Assembly (NCBI RefSeq): GCF_024746835.1
Contig: NZ_CP080531.1
Location: 1-64,000, forward strand
Source of the DNA: Mesorhizobium sp. AR02
Lineage (GTDB): Bacteria; Pseudomonadota; Alphaproteobacteria; Rhizobiales; Rhizobiaceae
Reading direction: 5' to 3'
DNA: 64,000 bases
Shown one piece after another: positions 35,232 to 44,197 of this stretch. Every line of letters starts with the position of its first letter. Position 1 is the stretch's first letter. The notes under the pieces were generated by a model, which saw nothing but the letters and a program-made list of their open reading frames with translations, searched no databases and had not been told where the DNA came from. A program made the translations under genes and the position numbers.

Positions 35232-36119
35232 ATGGCCGATGTCGCCATTCTCGAAACACGCGAAAGGGTTCTCGCCGGAATCCTGCTGACCGGTGCCGCC
35301 TATCTGCTGTTTTCGACGCAGGATGCTTCGATCAAGCTGCTGGTCACCGGCATGACAGTCTGGCAAATCATGTTCTTCCGCAGCATCACCATTCTCGGCG
35401 CCTGCGCGGCCATCGGTGGGCGACAGCTGTTTGCCGACACGGTGCGCTCGCCGATCGTGCGGCCAATGCTGGTGCGCGCCGCCTTCACGCTTGCTGCCTG
35501 GCTTTGCTACTACAATGCCGCCCGCAGCCTGCAGCTCGCCGAACTGACCACCGTCTACTACGCGGCGCCGATCATCGTCACCGTGTTTTCGGTGTTCCTG
35601 CTTGGCGAAAAGGTGCCGATGCTGCGCTGGCTGGCGGTTTTGATCGGCTTTGCCGGTGTCTTCGTCGCTTGTGATCCGACCCATCTCGGCCTGTCGGTGC
35701 CGGTGCTGCTGGTGCTGGCGGCCGCGCTTTTGTGGGCCATCGCCATCGTTCTCCTGCGCAAGACCGCACTTGCCGAGCGCTCGATGATCCAGCTTCTCCT
35801 CAACAATTTCTATTTCCTGGTGTTTTCGGCGGTGCCGGCGCTGTTGTGGTGGCATACGCCTGACCTGACCCAGTTGCTGCTTCTTGCCAGCGTCGGCGTG
35901 CTTGGCGGCCTGGCGCAATATCTTCTCTTCGAAGGCATGAAGCGCACGCCGGCATCGATCCTCGCGCCGCTTGAATACAGCTCACTGTTGTGGGCGTTCG
36001 CACTCGGCTTTGCGATCTGGGGCGACGTGCCGCGCCGCGAAGTGTTCCTGGGTGCTGCCCTGATCATCGCCGCCGGGCTGCTGATCGTCGGCGGCGAGCA
36101 TTTCCGCAAGCGACTGTGA
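35232..36119 (+). CDS. DMT (EamA) family transporter
   Basis: This 295-residue membrane protein has ten predicted helices arranged as two EamA repeats (about 17-145 and 158-287). The motif RAAFTLAAWLCYYNAARSL in the first repeat is typical of RhaT/EamA-type exporters. The substrate is unknown. It is followed 60 bases later by a second, related transporter on the same strand, so the two may be a duplicated pair, and it is divergent from the LuxR-type gene. Confidence 0.85.
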   Translation: MADVAILETRERVLAGILLTGAAYLLFSTQDASIKLLVTGMTVWQIMFFRSITILGACAAIGGRQLFADTVRSPIVRPMLVRAAFTLAAWLCYYNAARSLQLAELTTVYYAAPIIVTVFSVFLLGEKVPMLRWLAVLIGFAGVFVACDPTHLGLSVPVLLVLAAALLWAIAIVLLRKTALAERSMIQLLLNNFYFLVFSAVPALLWWHTPDLTQLLLLASVGVLGGLAQYLLFEGMKRTPASILAPLEYSSLLWAFALGFAIWGDVPRREVFLGAALIIAAGLLIVGGEHFRKRL

Positions 36120-36179
36120 TGTGGATGGCCGTCACTGCTGACACTACGATGTCAGGACCGGACAGCGTAGGGTTCCGGC

Positions 36180-37085
36180 ATGACTGACATTGCAGCCGCA
36201 ACCGAAACCACTGAGCGCACGCTTGGCATCATCCTTGTGTCGTCATCGGCGGCCGTGTTTGCCTTGACCGGCGTGCTGACAAAATCGATCCATGCCGATC
36301 CGCTGACCATCATCTGCTGGCGCGGCTTTGTCGGTTCGATCTTGATCGGCCTCTATGTATTGTGGCGGCGACGCCGCTCCGGCGGGCGCGGGAGCCTGCG
36401 ATTGGGCTGGCGCGGCTGGCTGCTGGCGGTGGAAGGGGCACTGGCCAGCATCGCCTTCATCTCGGCATTCAAATTCACTTTCGTTGCCAACGTCACCGTT
36501 ATCTACGCCACGGCACCTTTCGTCACCGCGCTGCTGGCCTGGGTTCTGACGCGTGAACCCTTCCGCATGCAGACGATGATCGCCGCAGCCGTGTCGCTCT
36601 GCGGCGTGGCGATCATGGTCTGGTCCAGCTTTGGCACCGGCAATCTGTTCGGCGACGGACTGGCGCTGCTGATGACCATCGGCAGCGCTCTCTACATGAT
36701 CATGGTGCGGGCCTTTCGCGACACACCCGTGGTTTGGGCTGGCGCGGTATCGGCCTTCCTGTTGTTCGTGCTCGGCTGGTTCGTTACCGATCCGCTGGCG
36801 GTTTCGCCAAGGGATGCCGCTCTGCTCGTCACCTTTGGCGCGTCCTTCGCGCTGTCGTCGATCCTGTGGACGGAAGGCGCACGGCTCATCCCGGCAGCCG
36901 AATCCGGGCTACTCGGCTCGGCCGAAGTGCCGTTCGCGATCTTGTTCGCTTTCCTGTTTCTGGGCGAGATTGCGCCAGAAGCAAGCCTCGTCGGCGGCGC
37001 CATCGTGCTGTGCGCGGTGTTCGCCCATGCCGGCCGCGACTGGTTGGCGGCCCGCTCACAGCAAGCAGCGTCAAATATTTCTTAA
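36180..37085 (+). CDS. DMT (EamA) family transporter
   Basis: This is the second EamA-family protein in tandem (301 residues, ten predicted helices, two repeats at about 17-148 and 162-292). It shares the layout of the preceding protein but is clearly divergent in sequence. It has a short hydrophilic RRRRSGGRG loop after helix 2. Two near-identical terminator hairpins follow the gene. The substrate is unknown. Confidence 0.85.
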   Translation: MTDIAAATETTERTLGIILVSSSAAVFALTGVLTKSIHADPLTIICWRGFVGSILIGLYVLWRRRRSGGRGSLRLGWRGWLLAVEGALASIAFISAFKFTFVANVTVIYATAPFVTALLAWVLTREPFRMQTMIAAAVSLCGVAIMVWSSFGTGNLFGDGLALLMTIGSALYMIMVRAFRDTPVVWAGAVSAFLLFVLGWFVTDPLAVSPRDAALLVTFGASFALSSILWTEGARLIPAAESGLLGSAEVPFAILFAFLFLGEIAPEASLVGGAIVLCAVFAHAGRDWLAARSQQAASNIS

Positions 37086-37187
37086 AAAAGTGACACAGTC
37101 ACGGAACCATCATCGGGGTCAGGCATTATTGGTGCGACGGGCCACCCCCCAAGTCCCCCCAAACCCCTCGGCCCGTCCTACTCCCAA

Positions 37188-37250
37188 GCCGACCGCAAGG
37201 TCGGCTTTTTCTTTGCTCAATAGGCCGACCGCAAGGTCGGCTTTTTCTTT
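37188..37250 (+). terminator. Duplicated intrinsic terminator
   Basis: The hairpin GCCGACC-GCAA-GGTCGGC followed by TTTTTCTTTGC occurs twice, at 37188-37210 and 37224-37246, 36 bases apart and identical through the T tract. Both have a 7-bp stem and a GCAA tetraloop. They end the tandem EamA unit ahead of the convergent LysR gene. Confidence 0.85.
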
Positions 37251-37291
37251 GCCTTACACAGGCGGCAGAGGCGCCGAAGCCCACGGCGGCT

Positions 37292-38155
37292 TCAACCGAA
37301 ATGCCCAGACGAAGCCAGGTTGCCGCTGAGCAATGCCGCCAGATCGCCCGCAGGACCGTCGGCGCCAGAGCGCAGCCGGATCGCGAACTCAGCGATGGGA
37401 ACCGGTGGCAGGCCAAGCTCGCGCGGCGCCTCGACGATACCGGAATGGGCAAAGCGCGGGGTTCGCAAGGTCAGCGCAACGCCTGCATTCACGGCGGTGC
37501 GCAGGCCGGCCAGGCTGGCACTGCCGGCGGCGATGCGGTAGCGGCGGCCGGCGGCATCGAGCGCTGCGAGTGCGGCCTCGCGAAACCCGCAATAGGGATC
37601 GAGCAACGCCAGCGGCAGTTCTTCCTGCCGCGAGGCCAGCCCCTTCTGTGAACACAACCAGATCATCGGCTCGCGCAGCACGCCGACCTCGTCCGGCGCT
37701 GCGGTCTGGCGCATGACGATTGCCAGATCGAGGCTGCCGGCCTGCAGCGCCTGCGCCAATTCGGTGGAGCGACCGACCCGCAATTCGATCCTGACGCGCG
37801 GATGGCTGGTGGCGAAGGCACGCAGCAGGTCCGGCAGGCCGCTGTCGGCGAAATCCTGCGTCGTGCCGATAGCGACACGCCCGGCAGCCCGGGCCCCCTT
37901 CAGCGCCAGCCACGCCTCGCGATGCACGGCAAGAATGCGCCTGGCGTGGCCGACAAGGTCCTCCCCGGCCGGGGTCAGGCCACGACCCCGGCCCTGCGGC
38001 GCCAGAAGCGGCTCGCCGACGATCTCCTCCAGCCGCTGCATCTGGGCAGTCACCGCCGAGGGCGAACGGCCGACACTGGAAGCCGCCTGCGCCAGCGAAC
38101 CGCTATCGACGAAAGCGAGGAAGGTTTTGAGCAAATCCGGATCGAGCGTTTCCAT
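37292..38155 (-). CDS. LysR-family transcriptional regulator
   Basis: This 287-residue regulator has an N-terminal winged helix-turn-helix (about 5-65: SLAQAASSVGRSPSAVTAQMQRLE) and a C-terminal LysR substrate-binding domain. The ATG at 38155 starts METLDPDLLKTF; an upstream start at 38179 adds eight residues with no family support. It is divergent from the tautomerase gene across about 110 bases containing AT-rich sequence with AATTCGATAATATCGAA, a likely operator. It probably controls that gene. Confidence 0.88.
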   Translation of the reverse strand: METLDPDLLKTFLAFVDSGSLAQAASSVGRSPSAVTAQMQRLEEIVGEPLLAPQGRGRGLTPAGEDLVGHARRILAVHREAWLALKGARAAGRVAIGTTQDFADSGLPDLLRAFATSHPRVRIELRVGRSTELAQALQAGSLDLAIVMRQTAAPDEVGVLREPMIWLCSQKGLASRQEELPLALLDPYCGFREAALAALDAAGRRYRIAAGSASLAGLRTAVNAGVALTLRTPRFAHSGIVEAPRELGLPPVPIAEFAIRLRSGADGPAGDLAALLSGNLASSGHFG

Positions 38156-38156
38156 A

Positions 38157-38174
38157 ATTCGATAATATCGAATC
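38157..38174. promoter_or_regulatory. Dyad in the LysR/tautomerase divergent region
   Basis: ATTCGATAATATCGAAT (about 38157-38173) is an almost perfect palindrome directly before the LysR start and in the gap shared with the tautomerase gene. LysR-type regulators bind such interrupted dyads; autoregulation from here is inference. Confidence 0.4.
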
Positions 38175-38267
38175 TTCACTTAAAAACAATTCGATTTTTT
38201 TGACTCTCGGATAATGACATTGTCCCTCCACCGGCGATCAGACGCCGCTCAAACCCAGGAGAAGAAA

Positions 38268-38675
38268 ATGCCCATCATCAACATCAGCGTCACCGGCAAG
38301 CCGGACGCCGCTTTGTCCGCCGGCATCGCCAAGGAAATCACCGAGATCACCGCTACGCAGTTGCGCAAGGATCCGACGATCACCGCCGTTGCCGTCACCT
38401 ATATCGACCCGCAGCACTGGTTCGCGGGCGGCAAGTCGCTGGCCGAGCATGGCACCAACACGTTCTGGCTGGATATCAAGGTGGTCGACGGCACCAACAC
38501 CAAGCTCGAGCTGGAAGCCTATCTCAGGGCTCTCTTCGATGCCTTCGGCCGCCTGCTGGGCGGCGTGCACGAGGAAAGCTATGCCTTCGTGCATGAAGTG
38601 CCGGCAGCCGCCTATGGCTATGGCGGCAAGACGCAGGAGTTCCGCTTTATCAGCGGGCGGCTGAAGGCGGCATGA
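38268..38675 (+). CDS. Tautomerase family protein
   Basis: This 135-residue member of the tautomerase superfamily starts M-P-I-I-N-I, leaving an N-terminal catalytic Pro after Met removal. It is longer than the roughly 62-residue 4-oxalocrotonate tautomerase and resembles the fused or longer forms. AGGAGAAGAAA precedes the ATG. The gene is divergent from a LysR regulator, a common arrangement. The natural substrate is unknown. Confidence 0.83.
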   Translation: MPIINISVTGKPDAALSAGIAKEITEITATQLRKDPTITAVAVTYIDPQHWFAGGKSLAEHGTNTFWLDIKVVDGTNTKLELEAYLRALFDAFGRLLGGVHEESYAFVHEVPAAAYGYGGKTQEFRFISGRLKAA

Positions 38676-38682
38676 GGGCCTC

Positions 38683-38712
38683 GTTCCTTCTCCCTCCGGC
38701 GGGAGAAGGAAC
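38683..38712 (+). other. 12-bp hairpin after the tautomerase gene
   Basis: GTTCCTTCTCCC (38683-38694) and GGGAGAAGGAAC (38701-38712) form a perfect stem with a six-base loop, just after the stop codon. There is no T tract, so it is more like a repetitive palindromic element or mRNA stabiliser than an intrinsic terminator. The stem core CCTTCTCCC/GGGAGAAGG matches the hairpin at 6550-6575. Confidence 0.55.
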
Positions 38713-38814
38713 ACCGCCGCTTCCCACATTGACCTCCGGCCCACTTCCGCTAGGCTCTGCCCCGAAGCGGCCGCAAAAGAGCTGCATGATAAAAATCGTT
38801 GGGAGAGACGCGGC

Positions 38815-41037
38815 ATGATCCTGACACTGGCGCTGCTTGCGGGTCTTGTTGTGGCCTGGCTGCTGATCGGCGTGGTCGAAAAATTCCGTCTCGGCCCGCG
38901 CTTCACCCAGGCGCTGCTTTATGTGCCGTTCAAGCTCGCCTACCGGATCAGCGACAATCGCATCAGCATCGCCCGCAAGACGCAGGCCCCGGTCATCTAC
39001 GTCATCTCGCACCAGTCGCGCTTCGAACCGGCGCTGATGCTGTCGCTGCTGCCCGACGACACGCTGCATATCCTCGACGAGGTCTCGGCGCGCTCACCCT
39101 GGCTCGAACCCTGGCGCGAGCTTGGCCGCACCATTGCCTTCAATGCCGAACATCTTTTTGTCAGCCGCCGGCTGGTGCGTGTGCTGAAGGGCAAGGGCCG
39201 GCTCGCCGTCTACCTGCCGGATGCGGTCGAGCCCGACGTCAAGACGTTCCGCCTGTTTCGCGCCGTCACCCGCATCGCCATGCAGGCCGACGCCTGCATC
39301 GTGCCGATTTTCGTCGACGGCGCGCGCAGCCTGCCAGTGTCGCTGACGCCGGCGGACAAGGCGCCGCGGCACTGGTTTCCTCAGCTGTCGATCAGTGTGC
39401 TGGAGCCGATGACCATCGCCGAACTGGTGGCGCGCAATCCGGATCAGGCCTCGAACACCAATGCGCTGTTCGACCGCGTTGCCGAGGCGCGGCTTTTCGG
39501 CGCCAACCTTGATCGCGGCCTGTTCCTGGCCATGCGTGACGCGGCAGCCAGAGTCGGCGCCTCGCATCCGATCATCGAAGACGTCATCTCGGGCGCGCTG
39601 AGCTACCGCAAGATGTTCATCGGCGCGCGCGTGCTGGGCAGGCGCTTCGAGGCGGTGACGGCGCCGGGCGAAGCGGTTGGGGTGATGCTGCCCAACGCCA
39701 ATGGCGTCGTCCTGTCATTTGTCGGCCTTCTGTCGGCGGGCCGGGTGGCTGCGATGATCAACTACACGGCTGGGCCGGCGAGCGTCACGGCAGCCGTGCG
39801 CACGGCCGTCATCCGCACCGTCATCTCGTCACACGCCTTCGTCGAGAAGGCCGATCTCGCCGATATCGTCGCCGCGGTCGAAAAGGGCGGCGCCAGGCTG
39901 CTGTGGCTGGAAGATATTCGGACCAGCGTCACCGCGCTGGATAAGCTTGCCGCCGCCTTGCTGTGGCGCTTGCCGCTGCAGCGGCAGGATGCGGCCAAGC
40001 CGGGGGTGATCCTGTTCACCTCGGGTTCGGAAGGCACGCCAAAGGCGGTAGTCCTGTCGCAAAAGAACCTTTACGCCAATGCCATGCAGGCCGAGGCGCG
40101 CATCACCATCTCGCCGGCCGATATCCTGCTCAACGTGCTGCCGGTGTTCCATTCCTTCGGCCTGACGGGCGGCACCATCCTGCCGCTGGTCACCGGGGTA
40201 AAGCTGTTCCTCTACCCCTCGCCGCTGCATTACAAAATCATCCCCGAGATTGCGCGCAAGGTGAAGCCGACCATCATGTTCGGCACCGACACCTTCCTCG
40301 CCAACTATGCGCGCACCGCCAAGGACGGCGATTTTTCCAGCCTGCGCTTCGTCGTTGCCGGCGCCGAGGCGGTGAAGCCTGAAACCCGCCGCGTCTATCG
40401 CGAGCGCTTCCAGGCCGAGATCATCGAAGGCTTTGGGCTGACCGAGGCCGCACCCGTGGTTGCCGTCAACACAGCCATCCACGGCCGCGACGGTACGGTC
40501 GGCCGGCTGTTGCCGGCGATGCGCATGAAACTGGAACCGGTCGAGGGCATCTCGGACGCCGGCCAATTGTGGCTCGATGGACCCAATTTGATGATGGGTT
40601 ACATGACCGCGGACCGCCCCGGTGAGTTGCAGCCGCTGACCGGCTGGCACGACACCGGCGACATCGTCGCCGTCGACCGCGAAGGCTTCATCACCATTCG
40701 CGGCCGCGCCAAGCGCTTTGCCAAGATCGCCGGCGAGATGGTGTCGCTGGGCGCGGTCGAGATGCTGGTGCAGTCGCTGTGGCCTGAAGAACGCCATGCG
40801 GCGGTGGCGGTGCCCGACAAAAGGCGCGGCGAGCGCATCGTGCTGGTCACCACCGCCGACGATGCCAATCCCGAAGAGCTGCGTCAGTTCGGCAAGAAGG
40901 CCGGGGCCGCCGAACTGATGGTACCCAACGACATCGTCAAGGTGGAAGAAATCCCGGTGCTTGGTTCCGGCAAGACCGACTATGTCTCGACCAGGAAGCT
41001 GGCGATCGACAGGCTGGGACTGGGTGTCGCGGCGTAG
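38815..41037 (+). CDS. Aas-like acyltransferase / acyl-[ACP] synthetase fusion
   Basis: This is a 740-residue bifunctional protein. Residues 1-20 form a membrane anchor. Residues about 25-210 form a PlsC-like domain, but the acyltransferase motif reads HQSRFEP (H-X4-E, not H-X4-D) and the FPEG-type block reads YLPDAVEP. Residues about 225-725 form an AMP-binding acyl-activating domain with TSGSEGTPK, GFGLTEAAP and DTGDIVAVD motifs. Known relatives (E. coli Aas) re-acylate lysophosphatidylethanolamine. GGGAG precedes the ATG. The next genes encode phosphatidylserine synthase and decarboxylase, reinforcing a phospholipid role. Confidence 0.83.
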   Translation: MILTLALLAGLVVAWLLIGVVEKFRLGPRFTQALLYVPFKLAYRISDNRISIARKTQAPVIYVISHQSRFEPALMLSLLPDDTLHILDEVSARSPWLEPWRELGRTIAFNAEHLFVSRRLVRVLKGKGRLAVYLPDAVEPDVKTFRLFRAVTRIAMQADACIVPIFVDGARSLPVSLTPADKAPRHWFPQLSISVLEPMTIAELVARNPDQASNTNALFDRVAEARLFGANLDRGLFLAMRDAAARVGASHPIIEDVISGALSYRKMFIGARVLGRRFEAVTAPGEAVGVMLPNANGVVLSFVGLLSAGRVAAMINYTAGPASVTAAVRTAVIRTVISSHAFVEKADLADIVAAVEKGGARLLWLEDIRTSVTALDKLAAALLWRLPLQRQDAAKPGVILFTSGSEGTPKAVVLSQKNLYANAMQAEARITISPADILLNVLPVFHSFGLTGGTILPLVTGVKLFLYPSPLHYKIIPEIARKVKPTIMFGTDTFLANYARTAKDGDFSSLRFVVAGAEAVKPETRRVYRERFQAEIIEGFGLTEAAPVVAVNTAIHGRDGTVGRLLPAMRMKLEPVEGISDAGQLWLDGPNLMMGYMTADRPGELQPLTGWHDTGDIVAVDREGFITIRGRAKRFAKIAGEMVSLGAVEMLVQSLWPEERHAAVAVPDKRRGERIVLVTTADDANPEELRQFGKKAGAAELMVPNDIVKVEEIPVLGSGKTDYVSTRKLAIDRLGLGVAA

Positions 41038-41041
41038 GGTT

Positions 41042-41860
41042 CTAACCTATGTCCGAAGGCGGCACTTTCTCGCCCTCGAGCTTGGCCCGCTTGGAGTAGG
41101 CGCGCACGGAAAACGGCAGGAAGATCAGATAGCCCGCGACCGAGGCCGTCAGCGTGTACCAGGGATAGGTCATCAGCAAGAGGACGTAGAGCACCACGGC
41201 CAGAATGACCGGCAGCACCCTGTCGCCAGGGATCTTGATGCTCTTGCCGGAATAGACCGGCAGCCGGCTGACCAGAAGGAAGGCGACCAGGATAGTGAAG
41301 CCGGTGGCGACAAAGGCTGCCGGGCGGCTTGGCTCCACCCCGAGCCGCAGGAAATAGAGATAGAGCGGCAGCATCACCAGCACCGCGCCCGCCGGTGCGG
41401 GCACACCGACGAAATACTCGGACTGCCATAGGGGGCGCTCGGCCTTCTCGTCGTCGAGCACGTTGAAGCGGGCAAGCCTGAGCCCGCAGGCGATGGCAAA
41501 CAGAAGCGCCGCGATCCAGCCCGGCGAGCCGGCGCGGTCGAGCAGGAAGGCATAGAGCACCAGGGCCGGGGCGACACCGAAATTGACGATGTCGGCCAGC
41601 GAATCCATCTGCGCGCCGAATTTGGAGGTCGCCTTCAGCATGCGCGCCAGGCGGCCATCGATGCCGTCGAGGAAGGCGGCCAGCAGCACCATCACCACCG
41701 CCGGTTCGAAGCGGCCTTCGAAGCCGAAGCGGATGCCGGACAGGCCGGCGCAGATCGCAAGCACGGTGACCAGATTGGGCAACACCATGCGCATCGGGAT
41801 CTCGCGGATGCGAGGGCCGCCGCTGGCATGGGCCTCGAATTTCTTGAAGGGGGCGCCCAC
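41042..41860 (-). CDS. pssA: CDP-diacylglycerol-serine O-phosphatidyltransferase PssA
   Basis: PssA joins serine to CDP-diacylglycerol to make phosphatidylserine. The 272-residue membrane protein has the CDP-alcohol phosphotransferase signature DGIDGRLARM, then GAQMDSLAD (about residues 65-90), and about eight predicted helices. It starts three bases after psd, so the two steps to phosphatidylethanolamine are co-translated. Its 3' end lies four bases from the convergent Aas-like gene. Confidence 0.94.
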   Translation of the reverse strand: MGAPFKKFEAHASGGPRIREIPMRMVLPNLVTVLAICAGLSGIRFGFEGRFEPAVVMVLLAAFLDGIDGRLARMLKATSKFGAQMDSLADIVNFGVAPALVLYAFLLDRAGSPGWIAALLFAIACGLRLARFNVLDDEKAERPLWQSEYFVGVPAPAGAVLVMLPLYLYFLRLGVEPSRPAAFVATGFTILVAFLLVSRLPVYSGKSIKIPGDRVLPVILAVVLYVLLLMTYPWYTLTASVAGYLIFLPFSVRAYSKRAKLEGEKVPPSDIG

Positions 41861-41863
41861 CGT

Positions 41864-42562
41864 CTACGAAATCCTGACGAGCGGGGTGCCTGCGACGCCG
41901 CCGAATTCGGCGAGCACGGTTTCACCGCCGACCGCTGTCTGGCCAACGGCAACACGGGGCGTCGCGGTCAAAGGCAGGAAGACATCGACGCGCGAGCCGA
42001 AGCGGATCAGGCCGAAACGCTCACCGGTGCCGATCGAGCCGCCGGCCTCGGCCCAGCAAACGATGCGCCGCGCCACCAGGCCGGCGATCTGGACGGCGGC
42101 AACCGTGCCGTTGGGGCTTTCGATGACCAGGCCGTTGCGCTCGTTCTCGGTGCTGGCCTTGTCGAGTTCGGCATTGAGGAATTTTCCCGGCCGATGCTCG
42201 ATCTTGGCGATACGGCCGCGCACCGGGGCGCGGTTCACATGGCAGGAAAAGACATTCATGAACACCGAGATGCGGGTCATCTCGATAGTGCCGAGGCCGA
42301 GTTCACGCGGCGGCACCGCCGGTCCAACCGCCGAAATGATGCCGTCGGCGGGGCTGACCACCAGGCGGTCGTCGACCGGCGTGACGCGCTCGGGATCGCG
42401 GAAGAAATAGACGCACCAGGCGGTCAGGATCAGGCCGATCCAGAATAGGATCGAGGAGAAATAGCCGAGGAAAAGCGTTGCAGCGCCAAAGGCCGCGATG
42501 AAGGGATAGCCTTCACGATGGATCGGTACGAACGCGTTCTTGACCGTATCGACAAGGCTCAT
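41864..42562 (-). CDS. psd: Phosphatidylserine decarboxylase proenzyme
   Basis: Psd decarboxylates phosphatidylserine to phosphatidylethanolamine using a pyruvoyl group formed by self-cleavage. The 232-residue short-form protein has a N-terminal hydrophobic segment (about 20-50), the [10 protein letters not shown] block and the cleavage motif RFGSRVD (about residue 189), where the Ser of GS becomes the pyruvoyl group. This matches the short soluble-like Psd class of alphaproteobacteria. It is upstream of pssA in one unit. Confidence 0.94.
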   Translation of the reverse strand: MSLVDTVKNAFVPIHREGYPFIAAFGAATLFLGYFSSILFWIGLILTAWCVYFFRDPERVTPVDDRLVVSPADGIISAVGPAVPPRELGLGTIEMTRISVFMNVFSCHVNRAPVRGRIAKIEHRPGKFLNAELDKASTENERNGLVIESPNGTVAAVQIAGLVARRIVCWAEAGGSIGTGERFGLIRFGSRVDVFLPLTATPRVAVGQTAVGGETVLAEFGGVAGTPLVRIS

Positions 42563-42897
42563 CGGGTATAAACGGGCTCCGTTTCAAGTCCGGCCTCAAT
42601 AGCCGAAAGCCCCCTTCGCCGCAACGCAACAATCGGCGACGCCGCATTGGCTGCGGTTGGCGGGCGCGACGATGGGCAACGGCACGTGCGATATTGGCGG
42701 CACGATCAAGACCCGCGGGTCGATACCGGCGACAACGAACAAGCCGCCGTCATGCGGTGCCGACGCCCTATCGGCAATTTTTCCTGAACGAAATGACAGG
42801 GCGGCTGTCGGAAAGAAGACCCCTCGCCCGTCCTTAGTGAGACAGCGTCCTTCCAAGGCCTTTTCAGCCATGATGACGCGCAACAGGGAGTTCCGTA
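42563..42897. other. Divergent intergenic region psd / SMP-30 gene
   Basis: This 335-base gap has no convincing gene. An open minus-strand stretch (42596-42883) lacks a recognisable family, codon-position bias that I can support, or a ribosome binding site. GGGAG before the ATG at 42898 is the ribosome binding site of the next gene. I find no clear promoter. Confidence 0.4.
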
Positions 42898-43761
42898 ATG
42901 CGGATACAATCGGTCAACCCGGCGCGCCTCGTTACCGCAGGCCTCGCCTTCTGGGAATCGCCGCGCTGGCATGACGGACGCCTGTGGGTCTGCAATTGGG
43001 GCACTGGTGAGATCATCGCGGTCGATGCCGACGGCAATCGCGAAATCATGCTCACCGTGCCGGCTGTCCTGCCTTACTCCATCAACTGGCTGCCGGACGG
43101 CCGTCCGCTTGTCGTCTCAGGTCGGGAAGGCCTGCTGCTGCGGCAGGAAGCTGATGGCAGGCTCGTCACCCATACCGATTTGCGCGGCTTGTCGAAAAGC
43201 CCATGGAACGAGATCGTCGTCGACGGGCGCGGCAACATCTATGTCAATGGCGGCGGGCCGGCGCCGGCTGCCGGTGAGTATTTCGGCCCGGGCACCATCG
43301 TGCTGATCACGCCGGACGGTGCGGTCCGGCAAGTGGCCGACAACATCGCCTTCGCCAACGGCATGGCGGTGACCGCGGACAACAAGACGCTGATCCTTGC
43401 CGAATCCCATGCCAACCGGCTGACCGCCTTCGATATCGCCGCCAACGGCCGTCTCGCCAACCGGCGCGCCTGGGCCGATCTTGACGGCTTTCCCGACGGC
43501 ATCTGCCTCGATGCTGAAGGCGCGGTCTGGTACGCGGATGTTCCCAACAAGCACTGCGTGCGGGTGCGCGAGGGCGGCGAGGTGCTGCAGACCGTCACGG
43601 TCGATCGCGGCTGTTTTGCCTGCATGCTGGGCGGCGCGGAGAGGCAAACGCTGTTCATCGTCGCCGCCGAGTGGCGCGGCTTCGAGCACATGGTCAGCGA
43701 CGCCCGCACCGGTCAGGTGCTCAGCGTCGAAGCGCCGGCCCCTGGCGTCGGCTGGCCGTAA
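42898..43761 (+). CDS. SMP-30/gluconolactonase family protein
   Basis: This 287-residue six-bladed beta-propeller protein has repeated blocks such as ESPRWHDGRLWVCNWG, FANGMAVTADNKTL and GFPDGICLDAEGAVWYAD, where the family's divalent-metal ligands Glu, Asn and Asp sit. Members hydrolyse sugar lactones; the specific lactone is unknown. A GGGAG sequence lies before the ATG. It ends two bases from a convergent ABM gene and is divergent from psd. Confidence 0.85.
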   Translation: MRIQSVNPARLVTAGLAFWESPRWHDGRLWVCNWGTGEIIAVDADGNREIMLTVPAVLPYSINWLPDGRPLVVSGREGLLLRQEADGRLVTHTDLRGLSKSPWNEIVVDGRGNIYVNGGGPAPAAGEYFGPGTIVLITPDGAVRQVADNIAFANGMAVTADNKTLILAESHANRLTAFDIAANGRLANRRAWADLDGFPDGICLDAEGAVWYADVPNKHCVRVREGGEVLQTVTVDRGCFACMLGGAERQTLFIVAAEWRGFEHMVSDARTGQVLSVEAPAPGVGWP

Positions 43762-43762
43762 G

Positions 43763-44110
43763 CTACGCCTCGGGAATGCGCTGATAATTGGCGATGTCGG
43801 CGCGCACCCCAAGCCGGGCGATCGTCTCCTGCGGATTGAAGGCGATGCGCTCATGCGCGGCCTTGACGATCGGTACGACCTTGTCGACGGCCGCCTGGCT
43901 TTCCCATTCGACGATCGTCACCAGGTTGAATTCGCCCGGCCCCGAAAATTGCTCGAGCAGGAAATCCTGCACGAAACCCTGCTGCTGGCGCAGCAATTCG
44001 TGCGTCGTCCTGACCTTGACGAGGATCTCCTCGCGGGCAGCGGCGGGGACGACGAACTTGTCCACCCTGAACACGCTGCCGCCGTTAACATTCTGATTTA
44101 TGTCGTTCAT
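43763..44110 (-). CDS. Antibiotic biosynthesis monooxygenase (ABM) domain protein
   Basis: This is a 115-residue single-domain dimeric alpha/beta-barrel protein of the ABM family, which includes small cofactor-free oxygenases and heme-degrading enzymes. The pattern VDKFVVPAAAREEILVKV, then LLRQQQGFVQDFLLEQ and FNLVTIVEWES is characteristic. Function cannot be fixed without partners. GGAACAATT precedes the start. It lies between convergent SMP-30 and the ABC exporter gene. Confidence 0.82.
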   Translation of the reverse strand: MNDINQNVNGGSVFRVDKFVVPAAAREEILVKVRTTHELLRQQQGFVQDFLLEQFSGPGEFNLVTIVEWESQAAVDKVVPIVKAAHERIAFNPQETIARLGVRADIANYQRIPEA

Positions 44111-44197
44111 TTCAATTGTTCCGTTCCTGGATGATGGTGTTTTCGGGCTCCAGGAACGGCGTACAATCTCAACTTAAGTTGAGGTCAAGCGCAAAAA

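Noticed and set aside
42596..42883. Possible 95-residue gene between psd and the SMP-30 gene
   Set aside because: No ribosome binding site, no recognisable family and overlapping alternative frames; left as intergenic.
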